Origin: DTQF01 sp038874185
GTDB lineage: Archaea; Micrarchaeota; Micrarchaeia; CABMEP01
Assembly (NCBI GenBank): GCA_038874185.1
Contig: JAVZCX010000006.1
Span: forward strand, 1 to 35,334
Direction: 5' to 3'
Length of the DNA stretch: 35,334 nt
Shown here piece after piece: positions 1-9,430 of this stretch (its first letter is position 1; each line of letters begins with the position of its first letter). The translations under genes and the position numbers were made by a program. Below the pieces are notes generated by a model. It saw nothing but the letters and a program-made list of their open reading frames with translations, had not been told where the DNA came from and did not search any database.

Positions 1-368
1 TTCAAACAAAGACCTGTAGAACATGACAAATCGCTCAAGCAAGCAGTACAAACACCGTTCAAACAGTAATTAGTTGATCTGCTGCATTGAGAATCTGAAG
101 AACATGAAATACAGATTCCGTTTTCACATAGGTTTGAAGAACAATTTTTATCTGCCGTGCATGCAACACATTGACCATCTACACAAAGATTTGATGTACA
201 CTGAGAATTATATGTGCAATTTCCAGATGGAAGTGTTCCGAAATTTATTATAAATTGGTTTTGCGCGTACGTCAATGGAGAAAGGATCAAGGCTAGGAGA
301 ATAAATGCAATACTTAACTTTTTGCCTAATCTAATTTTTTTACTTATTTTCTCCATTTTATTCTCCAT
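1..368 (-). CDS. Secreted cysteine-rich repeat protein (C-terminus outside window)
   Basis: An open frame runs leftward off the window edge, so only about the first 122 residues are visible. It begins with a lysine-rich stretch and a hydrophobic signal peptide ending near T-Y-A-Q. Cys-rich units of roughly 23 residues follow, of the form C-x5-C-x5-C-x2-G-x-C-x2-C, with recurring C-V-D-G-Q-C and C-L-N-G-V-C segments. Such units are probably disulfide-bonded outside the cell. Three in-frame ATGs exist (380, 368, 356). The one at 368 is chosen because GGTGAT precedes it by 4 nt. The ATG at 380 overlaps the stop of the giant upstream gene (TAATG), so the two genes are very likely co-transcribed and perhaps translationally coupled. 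The function is not recognised; adhesion or a cell-surface structural role is a guess. Confidence 0.75.
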   Translation of the reverse strand, partial: MENKMEKISKKIRLGKKLSIAFILLALILSPLTYAQNQFIINFGTLPSGNCTYNSQCTSNLCVDGQCVACTADKNCSSNLCENGICISCSSDSQCSRSTNYCLNGVCTACLSDLSCSTGLCL

Positions 369-379
369 CCAAATCACCA

Positions 380-3300
380 TTACTGTTTCTTAATAATCAC
401 TGACTGATGGATAATAATCCTGTCAGATTCCACTGTGTAATCTGTTATATTTGTCTTTGAACCGTCTGCGCCGATATACTCGATTGACGCAATTTCCTTT
501 CCTTTTGCATTTTCAGGCAATGGTATTATAATCTCATCAAGTTTAACATCTGCAGCTGTATTAGTTATTGAATATATGAATTTATTTTCATTTTCGATAT
601 AGTTTGGAATAGCGGTCAAAACTGTATCTAATATAACTGAGAATGTACTTGTTATCTTCTGAGTCGATGGAATAGAAATCAAAGAATCTGTATAGCTATA
701 ACTATAGAACGTCTTTCCAAACCTATCAACTATTGAATTAATAGTTTTTATTACTTGAGACGGCACAAAGTCTGTAACCTTGAACTGGAAGTCTGAAATC
801 TTGTTTGTTGCAACATAAAGATTAATACTGCACTTTTCTTGAGGACATACGAGTGTTTTCTTTGTAGAAATTTGTGTCTCAATAATACAGATATTTGCAG
901 TAAGTGTAATTTGATTATCTTCAAATCCTGACTTTGATGCACGAATGCTGTAGTCTCCACTCAATAAAGGCGTAAATTCAAATCTTCCATTTGAATCTGC
1001 TGTTCCTCCCGTAACAAACATGCCGCTGGACTTAAACAAAACAGTAACTGAAGCACCAGGTTCTGTTATTACATATGCTAGTGAATTAGTACAATTCATC
1101 CAACCAGATAATGGAATCTTTGTTAATGGTGGCGTTACTGGTGGTGGAGTGGGTGGTCCAGCAACTATAAATGTATAATTACCACTTCCTCTGTTTCCAG
1201 CCATATCTAATCCATAACCTATAACTATATCACCAGATTGCAAAGAGTAGATTGAATGGTGCTCCAATGATAGAGATCTTGCCCGATTGGCAGCTCCGGT
1301 TGGGATTGTAAGGAAGTCAAACCTCTTTTCGCTGCCTCTTATTATTTCTGAATCAGATCCAGTATACGGCCAAGGCATTGAGATGAATGCACTTGTAACT
1401 TCGAAATCTGAATCAACACTTGGATATGCATCAAGATTGGCTGTTATGTTAATTGCAACCTTGCACATTCTTCCATATGGGATTCTAAATCTATATGGAG
1501 AACAGTTTTGTAGGTATTGAGTAAGATTAAGTTGCCTTATCATTGTACTGTTCTCGATTTCCATGACTCCATCGTTTAGGAAGTCAATATTGAATGTTAT
1601 GTTCTCTGAAGGACTTGATATGATTGAGATGTTTGAAACCTTGGAATACTTTGGAACATCTATGTAGAGGATTGTAGATGGTGAAGAGTTTGTAAATGTT
1701 ATTGTTTTAACCTCACTCCCATCATTGAATCCATCAATATATGATGGAGAGTTTGAATCGTATGCATACCTTAAGTCATAATCAACACTTATAGAACTGA
1801 TTCTGACCTTGCCTTTTGTTGACGAATTAAGTGTTAATGGTATTAAGATATTTCCTTTCTGGTCAGCGTCTGCGCTTGATGTATAATTCCTTAACGCAGA
1901 AACAAATGGTGCAATTACTTGTATAGAAGTATTGAATCGACCAGAATATGTAACAAATGGTGTTCCAGATGATGTTGATCCGTTTCCTATCCACATACTG
2001 ACATTGGATGGGTAAGAACCTTCCCACTCTTCTCCACTTAATGTTATCTGTGCTGATTTTATGTATGACTTGAAAGGCAACGATACAACCAGGACATCAG
2101 TCCCTCCATCGCTTAGATAGAAAACATCAGGCTCATGCTTTGGTATTTCAACAAGAGATGATATTGTACCACTAGTGTTTACATCTGGCAACTTGATTCC
2201 GGATGAATATGAATAATTGAAATTGAATTCTGAAATATTGAATGCTCCTGAATTCAAGCCGTTGATACTAATATAGAATAAACAATATGAACCGTTATGC
2301 AGCTGACTGCAATTTCCAAGAGCTGATTGCATACTTGAAGTTAAGTTTAGTTTAATGGGTGAAGAGAGAGAAGAGATTTCATTAAAGTAATATCTTTCAG
2401 CTGAAGATAATGAAGTTACGTTGTTTCTTAAGTAGATTGAAATATTGAATGAAGGAGTTCCTGAGAGAGGTGAAAGTGTCATTGATGCGTTGCTGACTAT
2501 TGCCTTATTTGGTAGGAACAATGGAATAATTTGATCTGAACTCACTTCCTTATAAGCATTGCCTCTTCCATCCTCTCTCTGAGTCACTTGTTGTAATGGA
2601 TCTGAATAATCTGCAATGACTATAGATCCAGATTGACGTAGAGAGACTGTTGGACTTACGTTGTCAAAACGTATAAGATCTGATTCCTTCTTTCCTAGTA
2701 AGAAATCAATTGAACCGTTAATGATGCTAAGCTTTAGCTTGAAAGATTTTTCATTTGAATCAAAAACAAATTTTCCATCAAGATTTTTTACAAATCCATT
2801 TTCATCAAATTCAACTGAGGAAACATTATCTGCTTCACTTGTGTTGAAATCATCTGAAAGGTTTACCTTGATTTCAATAGGTAACGGAGTTACCAAAGGC
2901 AGACCTTCTCTTTTTTCAACTGGCAAATATACTGATTCATATGTTCCAAACAAATAATGCAGTCTTGCATTTACTATTGAGTTTTCAGCAGCTAAATGCA
3001 TTAAAGGAAGATCTGTTACTACAAAAACTTCATTTTCTAGCCTGCTTAAGACAAGATTGTCGTGCGGTGAGGATGGGTTGTATGGCATTGAAATTGACAG
3101 CTTTCCATCCTTTGATGCAAAATTATAGCTTGAAGAATTTAATCTGAATCTTGCTTCCTTGTTCCATCCATTTGCTTCCTTATATGGGAATTCATCTGAG
3201 ACATCTGAAACATTTTGGAAGTCTGATAGATTCACATATGGATAAGATTGTCTTCCCCAATAGTTTCCATGAATATCACTAGTTAATAGGATCTTTCCTG

Positions 3301-6300
3301 ATCCATTCACCAGTGAATCTGAAGACACAATCTTTGAGAAGTTGAAAATATTGTTTCTGAAAACATTAATTGAGATGTTCTTGGATTCAAAGCCAGCTGA
3401 ATTTCTTAAAGATATGAAACTGTTTTGGTTGCTTATGTTTGAATCTGAAATTGATAAATACAGGTTATCTGTTGATGAAACATCAAAATCAATCACATCT
3501 GCATTGCCTGCTGTTTGGAGAGTAATATTTGATGATGCTATTGATATTGTGCTGTTTTGTCCAGAAATGGAAATACCTTTTACTCCATTATTGTTCTGAA
3601 TCTGCGAGCTGAAAATGCTTACATTAGATGATGATATATATAATGTATTGGATTGGCTGTTCTTGATAATTGTATTATTTATGATAACGTTTGAAAGATT
3701 CGCAACCATGCCTTCTGAACTGCTATTCTCAAATCTTGAATTCTTAATTTCTGCATCTGTATATGTAAGTTCAATTTGTCCTCCATTATGTGTTACATTG
3801 TAAATCTTTGCATCAGTTACATTAATCATTTGAATATCTGGATCGTAATGAGAGATTATTATGTTTTGAATTGTAATGTTTGCCCTATCCTGTGCAAATA
3901 TTCCTGGAATAATCGCGTTTCCAAAGTTGCGTACTTCATATCCCTGACCATCAAGAGTCACATTATCTGCATCTATGAATATACAAGTGAGATTAGTTGA
4001 ATAAATATTATTCACAAGATAGTATTCCCCGGGCAGTGTTATGTCCAAGCAGTTGTTTGGATAGAATGGTGATGTTGAATCCAATTCCACACCAGTGACA
4101 GTCGCGGTTGCATTGTTTCCAGACAGATCAACGGAGGTTACATTTATGGTATAGATATCATCTGGAAGAGTGAAGTTGACTGTGAATGTTCCAGACTGAT
4201 TGGTGGTGTAATTCAGAATGGATTCTGATGCGTTATAGATTGAGATTTGAGTATAATTGAGATTGTCATCAAATATTGTAAGATTCAATACTATTGTGTC
4301 TCCTACAATATACTGGCCAGATGAAGGCGAATTAATTATTACACCTGGTATTTCATTATCTATAATTACATCATTGATCTCTGAGACAGTTACAGTGTGT
4401 CCTACTTTATCAAAAATTGTAACATTAATTGAATAGTTTCCATTAGGCAGCCCAGTTGTTGACAGTGATGTTGTAATATTCACATCTCCACCAATAGTTA
4501 AATTATCTGATATGTTTGATACAATTTGTCCTGAAGTGTTTATTAGTAGAGCTGTATAGTTTGCAGGATTGGTTTCATTGTAATTGAATTTAAGCTGGAC
4601 TGGAACGCTGCTCCTCAAATAAACTGGTGATGATTGCAATGGAGAAATAATTGTAACCTGAGGTATGATGGTATCTATTGTTATACCTGTTATATTGCTT
4701 GAATTTTCATTTCCTGCAAGATCATATGCAACAGCACTTGTGCTATATATTCCATCATCCTGCACTGAAAGCTGAACTGACCAGGATGCATCTATAGTTG
4801 TGGTTGAATTAATTAGTGTGCTTCCCTGCCAGATTGAGATATTTGTATAATTGAGATTAGTATCTGAAGAAGAACCTGTAATCGTAACTAATTTGGAATT
4901 AAGATATGAATTTGAAGAGGGGGATGTAATAGAGACTGATGGAGGAATTGTGTCGATTGTTATATTCTGAACTAAGGATGAGTTATTGTATCCTACTTTA
5001 TCATATGCAATTGCAGTTATATTATAGATTCCATCATCCTGCACTGCAAGCTGAACTGACCAGGATGCATCTATAGTTGTGGTTGAATTAATTAGTGTGC
5101 TTCCCTGCCAGATTGAGATATTTGTATAATTGAGATTAGTATCTGAAGAAGAACCTGTAATCGTAACTAATTTGGAATTAAGATATGAATTTGAAGAGGG
5201 GGATGTAATAGAGACTGATGGAGGAATTGTGTCAATCGTGAATGTTCTTGTTTCTGAAACATTGCTGTTGCCAGAAGCGTCAGAACAATTAACGTACCAT
5301 GTATAATCTCCATCTGCAATATTTGTCAATGAGAACGACGTAACTGAGCCGTTTACAACACTTTCATTTGTCTGGTTAATTGCATTATTTATGTAAAGGC
5401 TGCAGTTTAATGTAGAACTCTGATCATCTGTTGCATTGAAAACGAATGTCATACTGTTTTCGTTTGTATATGTATCATTTTCAGGAGATGTCAATTGAAT
5501 TGATGGGGGAGTTGCATCTGCAACTGCCAGCGGAGCAAATATGCTGAATTGAGTAATGTTTGCATAAACTATCTTGTTATCGGTATCTACTCCGCTTCCT
5601 GGAACTTGATTCCATGCAGACCCATCCCATCTGTAGAGTTTGAGTTTTGTTTCATTTTCTCCTATTGTATCATTTGAATATGTGAAATTAATGTATACCC
5701 ATGCGAGTGTTGAGTTTGTGATATTAAGGTATTTTGAAATGTTATAGTATCCTGGAGAAGGAAGAGCATTCGCTGAATCGACAATAATGTCCCCATTATA
5801 TGTAAAGCTTACTATTGTCGGATAGCTGCTGGAGTTGAATGTCGTGTTGATTATTGTGTTGTTAAGTGCGTTAATGCTTCTAAAATCTGCGCTGTTCATT
5901 GAGTTCAGCGTATTCGAAGTAAACGTATTGTTGTATGGGATAAGTTGCGTAGGTTGAGTAACGCCTTGCAGGTATACGCTGTAACCGTATTCAGCAGATA
6001 TATTATTATTAATGAAATTATTTCTTGTTGAATTATAAATTAAAATTGTACCATTATATATAGCTGAAATGCTATTATTAATAAACTGGCAATCAGATCT
6101 ACCGCTTAAATAAACACCTGAAGTATTCGCACTAATATTATTGTTAATAAAAATATTTGCGTTACTTACAACAGTCAATCCCCTTCCATTAATTCCAGTT
6201 ATTGTGTTGGAAATAAAGATATTATGATTTGCTGGGCCAGAACCTGTTAATAAACTGTCCCCTTCATCTATTCTACAAGCTGCTAAATCTTGAGGACTGT

Positions 6301-8692
6301 TGTTAGTTATAAGTTTATTGAAAGAGAAGTTGTTATAAGAACTTGCAGCAATGCGTACCGCATAATGGCTAGCAGAGACATTATTCTCTATAAATTGATT
6401 GCCTGTCGAACCATCATAAACAGCTATTCCGTATACTCCGCTAGTCATATTATTATAAGAAATGGTGTTATTTGAACTTGAGCGTAAAAGAATAACATCT
6501 CCAATACTTGATGATAAAATATTTCTGGTAATATTATTAAAACTGGAATTTGATTCAAAACGTATTGGATTTGAAAAGCCTAAAACCGTTAGCGTATTAT
6601 TATCGACAAGATTTTCTAAACTTGACTCAAGATAAATGGCGTACGATTCACTTCCAGCAGTTATAATCGTATTATTTATAATCGTTGAATGTGCTGATTT
6701 ATTAAATGATACTCCAAATGAATAATTTAATGTTGAATTGCCTTGCAAAATTAAGCAATTCTTTATTTTAGTAAAATTAACTCCAGTAACGTTTATACCA
6801 TAAGCCGTTGCTGCTTGAGAATAATTAATCGTATAACCTTGACAGTCAAGAGTAATGTTGTCAGCTGCAATTGTGAAGCATGTGCCTGAAGAAGAGACGT
6901 TTTGAGTAAGAACGTATGTTCTTCCTGCCTGATCAAGAGTACCGCAACTTGTCAGCTGAATCGGTGGAACTGTAAGCGGGAGATAGTCGATGTTATCTGA
7001 ATTGATAGTATAAGTTGCATCACAGATCCCGTTTCCATCATTGTCTGTACATGTTTCAGAGAAACCGTTTCCTGAAGGAGTTGCCCAGAAATTACCGGCA
7101 ATATAATTACCACCAATTATATTTGTTCCCATTGTAAGCGTTGTATTAAATGAATTAGAACCAGATGTTACTGAAACTGGAGAAGTAGAACTACTATTAA
7201 TTAAATTATTATAGAATCTATTATCATTACCACGCAATTGAATTGCAAAGGAAGAAGAACCTGTATCCTTTACTGACATATTTGTAAATATATTGTAATT
7301 TGAGTCTGAAGAAGGATCGAAATTAATTCCATTTCCATACATTCCAGTTGTTACAATTGAAATATTTGAGAAGTTATTATAAGATCCGTAAATACCTATA
7401 CCATGACCTTGCACTCCTGACATCGTAATGGTTGAGTTTTTAATAAAATTGTAATTAGATGGATTGGGCCAAGAATAAGTTAAATAAATACCATTGCTTT
7501 GATTTCCAACAATACTTATGGAAACATTTTCAACTTTATTATTTGAACTTCCTGCAAACCAAATTCCATGTGCATTATTTCTTGGAGCTGTATTTTGAAT
7601 AAGTTTGCAGTTTTTAATTACAGAGTTGTTATAGCCAACAGAATATATTCCATACGCATAATTTGATCCTGTAGCATATGTGATGGTATAACCTTGACAG
7701 TCAAGCGTTATGTTGTTAGCTGCAATTGTAAAACAGGTTCCTGAAGAGGAAACGTTTTGAGTAAGAACGTATTTTCTTCCTGCTTGATTAAGTGTGCCAC
7801 AAGAAGTAATTTGAATTGGTGGGGGAGAAAGTGGTAAATAGTCAATGTTGCTTGAATTGATGGTATAAGTTGAATCACATATTCCATTTCCATCGGAATC
7901 TGTACATGTTTCAGAGAATCCGTTTCCTGATGGAGTTGCATAGAAATTTCCACCAATGCATTGACCACCAACTATATTAGGACCAGATGAACAGTTAAGA
8001 GTTGTGTTCCATATTTGAAGCCAAGAATAAGAGGAGTTAACTGGAGTTGTAGCATTAATAAAATTATTGTATAATGTATTATTTCCACCTGATGTAGCTT
8101 GTATACCGACTCCACCTAAATTAGAAGCGGTCAGATTATTACTATAGAAAAAGCTATTATCTGTTCGCCAGAGAAGATTTAATGCGATTGAATTCTGTCC
8201 CTGAACATTAACTCGATTATACCTAACTGTATTATTATAAATAGAATAACCACCAGAATTTAAAACAATACCATATGACGAATGCGCAGATATATTAATT
8301 GTATTATTTTCTATCAGATTATAGCTTGGTTGTCCGAACTGTAAAAATATACCGTGAGAATAATTAAAACCTCCCGTAGATATAATGATACAATTCTTAA
8401 CAGTTGTAAAATTAACTGCGTTTATATAAACTGCGTATCCCGTGGTTGAAGTTGCGTATGTTATTGTTTTTCCATGGCAATCTAAGGTTATGTTATTTAC
8501 ATCTATACTCATGCATGTACCTGATGCAGAGACATCTGATACTAAATCATATGTTGTTCCAGGAACCCAACCACTTGTTTTACAGGATGAAAGAGTGTCT
8601 GCAGATGAAATCGAAATTGAAAATACGATAAAAACTAATAGATGGGGCAAAACAGGTGAATTTAATAATTTTGCATACGCTTTTAGTTTCAT
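380..8692 (-). CDS. Giant secreted beta-helix / Ig-like repeat surface protein (2770 aa)
   Basis: The protein has a signal peptide (about residues 1-31). Three homologous parallel beta-helix (NosD/PbH1-like) modules start near residues 37, 295 and 578. Each opens with a C-G-T-L-type and N-I-T-L-D-C-x-G motif. The first two close with a C-T-D-x-D-G-N-G-I-C-D motif resembling a calcium-binding loop. A beta domain (about 985-1055) and several Ig-like domains follow (about 1060-1540), two of them nearly identical. A fourth beta-helix lies at about 1545-1820, then a long beta-rich region, then a carboxypeptidase-regulatory-like domain near 2530-2600. N-x-S/T sequons are extremely frequent, suggesting N-glycosylation. 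There is no C-terminal membrane segment or recognisable sorting signal, so the anchoring is unknown. GAGG before the ATG supports the start. Role inferred: adhesin or cell-surface coat protein; beta-helix modules could also bind or cleave polysaccharide. Confidence 0.85.
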   Translation of the reverse strand: MKLKAYAKLLNSPVLPHLLVFIVFSISISSADTLSSCKTSGWVPGTTYDLVSDVSASGTCMSIDVNNITLDCHGKTITYATSTTGYAVYINAVNFTTVKNCIIISTGGFNYSHGIFLQFGQPSYNLIENNTINISAHSSYGIVLNSGGYSIYNNTVRYNRVNVQGQNSIALNLLWRTDNSFFYSNNLTASNLGGVGIQATSGGNNTLYNNFINATTPVNSSYSWLQIWNTTLNCSSGPNIVGGQCIGGNFYATPSGNGFSETCTDSDGNGICDSTYTINSSNIDYLPLSPPPIQITSCGTLNQAGRKYVLTQNVSSSGTCFTIAANNITLDCQGYTITYATGSNYAYGIYSVGYNNSVIKNCKLIQNTAPRNNAHGIWFAGSSNNKVENVSISIVGNQSNGIYLTYSWPNPSNYNFIKNSTITMSGVQGHGIGIYGSYNNFSNISIVTTGMYGNGINFDPSSDSNYNIFTNMSVKDTGSSSFAIQLRGNDNRFYNNLINSSSTSPVSVTSGSNSFNTTLTMGTNIIGGNYIAGNFWATPSGNGFSETCTDNDGNGICDATYTINSDNIDYLPLTVPPIQLTSCGTLDQAGRTYVLTQNVSSSGTCFTIAADNITLDCQGYTINYSQAATAYGINVTGVNFTKIKNCLILQGNSTLNYSFGVSFNKSAHSTIINNTIITAGSESYAIYLESSLENLVDNNTLTVLGFSNPIRFESNSSFNNITRNILSSSIGDVILLRSSSNNTISYNNMTSGVYGIAVYDGSTGNQFIENNVSASHYAVRIAASSYNNFSFNKLITNNSPQDLAACRIDEGDSLLTGSGPANHNIFISNTITGINGRGLTVVSNANIFINNNISANTSGVYLSGRSDCQFINNSISAIYNGTILIYNSTRNNFINNNISAEYGYSVYLQGVTQPTQLIPYNNTFTSNTLNSMNSADFRSINALNNTIINTTFNSSSYPTIVSFTYNGDIIVDSANALPSPGYYNISKYLNITNSTLAWVYINFTYSNDTIGENETKLKLYRWDGSAWNQVPGSGVDTDNKIVYANITQFSIFAPLAVADATPPSIQLTSPENDTYTNENSMTFVFNATDDQSSTLNCSLYINNAINQTNESVVNGSVTSFSLTNIADGDYTWYVNCSDASGNSNVSETRTFTIDTIPPSVSITSPSSNSYLNSKLVTITGSSSDTNLNYTNISIWQGSTLINSTTTIDASWSVQLAVQDDGIYNITAIAYDKVGYNNSSLVQNITIDTIPPSVSITSPSSNSYLNSKLVTITGSSSDTNLNYTNISIWQGSTLINSTTTIDASWSVQLSVQDDGIYSTSAVAYDLAGNENSSNITGITIDTIIPQVTIISPLQSSPVYLRSSVPVQLKFNYNETNPANYTALLINTSGQIVSNISDNLTIGGDVNITTSLSTTGLPNGNYSINVTIFDKVGHTVTVSEINDVIIDNEIPGVIINSPSSGQYIVGDTIVLNLTIFDDNLNYTQISIYNASESILNYTTNQSGTFTVNFTLPDDIYTINVTSVDLSGNNATATVTGVELDSTSPFYPNNCLDITLPGEYYLVNNIYSTNLTCIFIDADNVTLDGQGYEVRNFGNAIIPGIFAQDRANITIQNIIISHYDPDIQMINVTDAKIYNVTHNGGQIELTYTDAEIKNSRFENSSSEGMVANLSNVIINNTIIKNSQSNTLYISSSNVSIFSSQIQNNNGVKGISISGQNSTISIASSNITLQTAGNADVIDFDVSSTDNLYLSISDSNISNQNSFISLRNSAGFESKNISINVFRNNIFNFSKIVSSDSLVNGSGKILLTSDIHGNYWGRQSYPYVNLSDFQNVSDVSDEFPYKEANGWNKEARFRLNSSSYNFASKDGKLSISMPYNPSSPHDNLVLSRLENEVFVVTDLPLMHLAAENSIVNARLHYLFGTYESVYLPVEKREGLPLVTPLPIEIKVNLSDDFNTSEADNVSSVEFDENGFVKNLDGKFVFDSNEKSFKLKLSIINGSIDFLLGKKESDLIRFDNVSPTVSLRQSGSIVIADYSDPLQQVTQREDGRGNAYKEVSSDQIIPLFLPNKAIVSNASMTLSPLSGTPSFNISIYLRNNVTSLSSAERYYFNEISSLSSPIKLNLTSSMQSALGNCSQLHNGSYCLFYISINGLNSGAFNISEFNFNYSYSSGIKLPDVNTSGTISSLVEIPKHEPDVFYLSDGGTDVLVVSLPFKSYIKSAQITLSGEEWEGSYPSNVSMWIGNGSTSSGTPFVTYSGRFNTSIQVIAPFVSALRNYTSSADADQKGNILIPLTLNSSTKGKVRISSISVDYDLRYAYDSNSPSYIDGFNDGSEVKTITFTNSSPSTILYIDVPKYSKVSNISIISSPSENITFNIDFLNDGVMEIENSTMIRQLNLTQYLQNCSPYRFRIPYGRMCKVAINITANLDAYPSVDSDFEVTSAFISMPWPYTGSDSEIIRGSEKRFDFLTIPTGAANRARSLSLEHHSIYSLQSGDIVIGYGLDMAGNRGSGNYTFIVAGPPTPPPVTPPLTKIPLSGWMNCTNSLAYVITEPGASVTVLFKSSGMFVTGGTADSNGRFEFTPLLSGDYSIRASKSGFEDNQITLTANICIIETQISTKKTLVCPQEKCSINLYVATNKISDFQFKVTDFVPSQVIKTINSIVDRFGKTFYSYSYTDSLISIPSTQKITSTFSVILDTVLTAIPNYIENENKFIYSITNTAADVKLDEIIIPLPENAKGKEIASIEYIGADGSKTNITDYTVESDRIIIHQSVIIKKQ
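4751..5233. repeat. Near-perfect direct duplication of an Ig-like domain
   Basis: Positions 4751-4954 and 5030-5233 are a 204-bp direct repeat at a spacing of 279 bp (93 codons). They differ by a single base that I could see (A at 4768, C at 5047). The repeat lies inside the giant surface-protein gene and encodes successive Ig-like domains (about residues 1153-1221 and 1246-1314). Such identity points to recent duplication or gene conversion. Confidence 0.9.
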
Positions 8693-8850
8693 TTAATACC
8701 TCGTCTCAAAGAACTTAATACATCTCAAGGACATAATATTAATTATAATTAATATAATTAATCTATTTAAATATTTTGAATTGTTAAATTTTATTTATGT
8801 TCTTATACTATTCTTATTGTTTATTATTTTTTGATATTGAAATAATCGCT

Positions 8851-9339
8851 TTAAGATGATCTCTTAAATTCTTTTATCTCAAACTCAACAATTTTCTCAC
8901 CGGTGGAATCAAGAAGAAACTTCGCTTTAATTGATTGGCCTTTGAGAATATATGGTATCCATTTAGTATCCATTTCCCACATCCCGTGGTAAGGGATTTC
9001 TTTTATCTTAAACCATTGTGGCCTCATCTCTTCTGTCTCTACGGGCTCTCCTTTCCACTCCTTCACTTTGAATATGTGTACAAATTGATCCCACTCTGGC
9101 TTATCTTTTACTTTAAAATCAATCTCTCCAATTTTTATTAAAGAAGAAGGCTCAACATCTAAACCGCTCTCTTCTTTTATCTCTCTACATGCTGCCTCTA
9201 AAAGAGGTTCTCCCTACTATATCTTTCCTCCATATCCATTCCATTTTCCAGCTCCAAACCTTCTCTTTTTCATCGCAAGAAGAATCTCTTCCTCTCAATT
9301 ATTTTTCCTGAAAAAGAAACATAGTGTTGCAGGCTTCAT
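8851..9339 (-). pseudogene. MTH1-like Nudix hydrolase with three in-frame stop codons
   Basis: Reading from the ATG at 9339 (GGAG about 7 nt upstream) gives a 162-residue frame with no frameshift. It is interrupted by TGA at codon 15 (9295-9297) and TAG TAG at codons 41-42 (9214-9219). The remaining sequence is a full MTH1/NUDT1-like protein: M-K-K-R-R-F-G-A-G-K-W-N-G-Y-G-G-K, then a complete Nudix box (G38 x5 E44 x7 R52 E53 I54 x E56 E57 x G59 L60), then M-R-P-Q-W-F and a conserved Trp/Asp-rich C-terminal segment. Family members hydrolyse oxidised purine nucleotides such as 8-oxo-dGTP to sanitise the nucleotide pool. The double stop falls inside the Nudix box where relatives have Q-E or E-E. 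Each stop is one base from a plausible sense codon (GGA, GAG or CAG). A short ORF from 9066 could be translated but lacks the Nudix box. Pseudogene or sequence error is most likely. Confidence 0.8.
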
Positions 9340-9364
9340 AAAACCGCTCCATGGATTATTGTAA

Positions 9365-9391
9365 ATTCCTTAAAGATTATAAGAAAGGAAT
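9365..9391. promoter_or_regulatory. Inverted repeat in the Nudix/apgM divergent promoter
   Basis: ATTCCTT (9365-9371) and AAGGAAT (9385-9391) form perfect 7-bp arms separated by 13 bp, so the half-sites are 20 bp apart centre to centre (about two helical turns). The right arm touches the AT-rich TATA-like stretch upstream of apgM. It is a candidate operator; no factor is identified. Confidence 0.3.
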
Positions 9392-9430
9392 ATTAAAAAA
9401 TATTGCTAAGGATTACTTCTTAGTGAGGAA

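Noticed and set aside
8442..8696. Short plus-strand frames opposite the signal-peptide region of the giant protein
   Set aside because: The opposite strand has a coherent signal peptide and domain structure; these frames have low-complexity composition and no promoter.
8851..9066. A free-standing 71-residue protein
   Set aside because: It is just the C-terminal third of the Nudix frame after the stops. Its start codon is internal and it lacks the catalytic Nudix box.
9214..9297. Genome-wide reassignment of TAG or TGA to an amino acid, suggested by the stops in the Nudix gene
   Set aside because: Both codons end other genes here at the expected place: TAG for the 340-residue protein, thioredoxin and the three-repeat protein; TGA for the UbiA-family, Cgi121 and small winged-helix genes. 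No other gene contains them internally.
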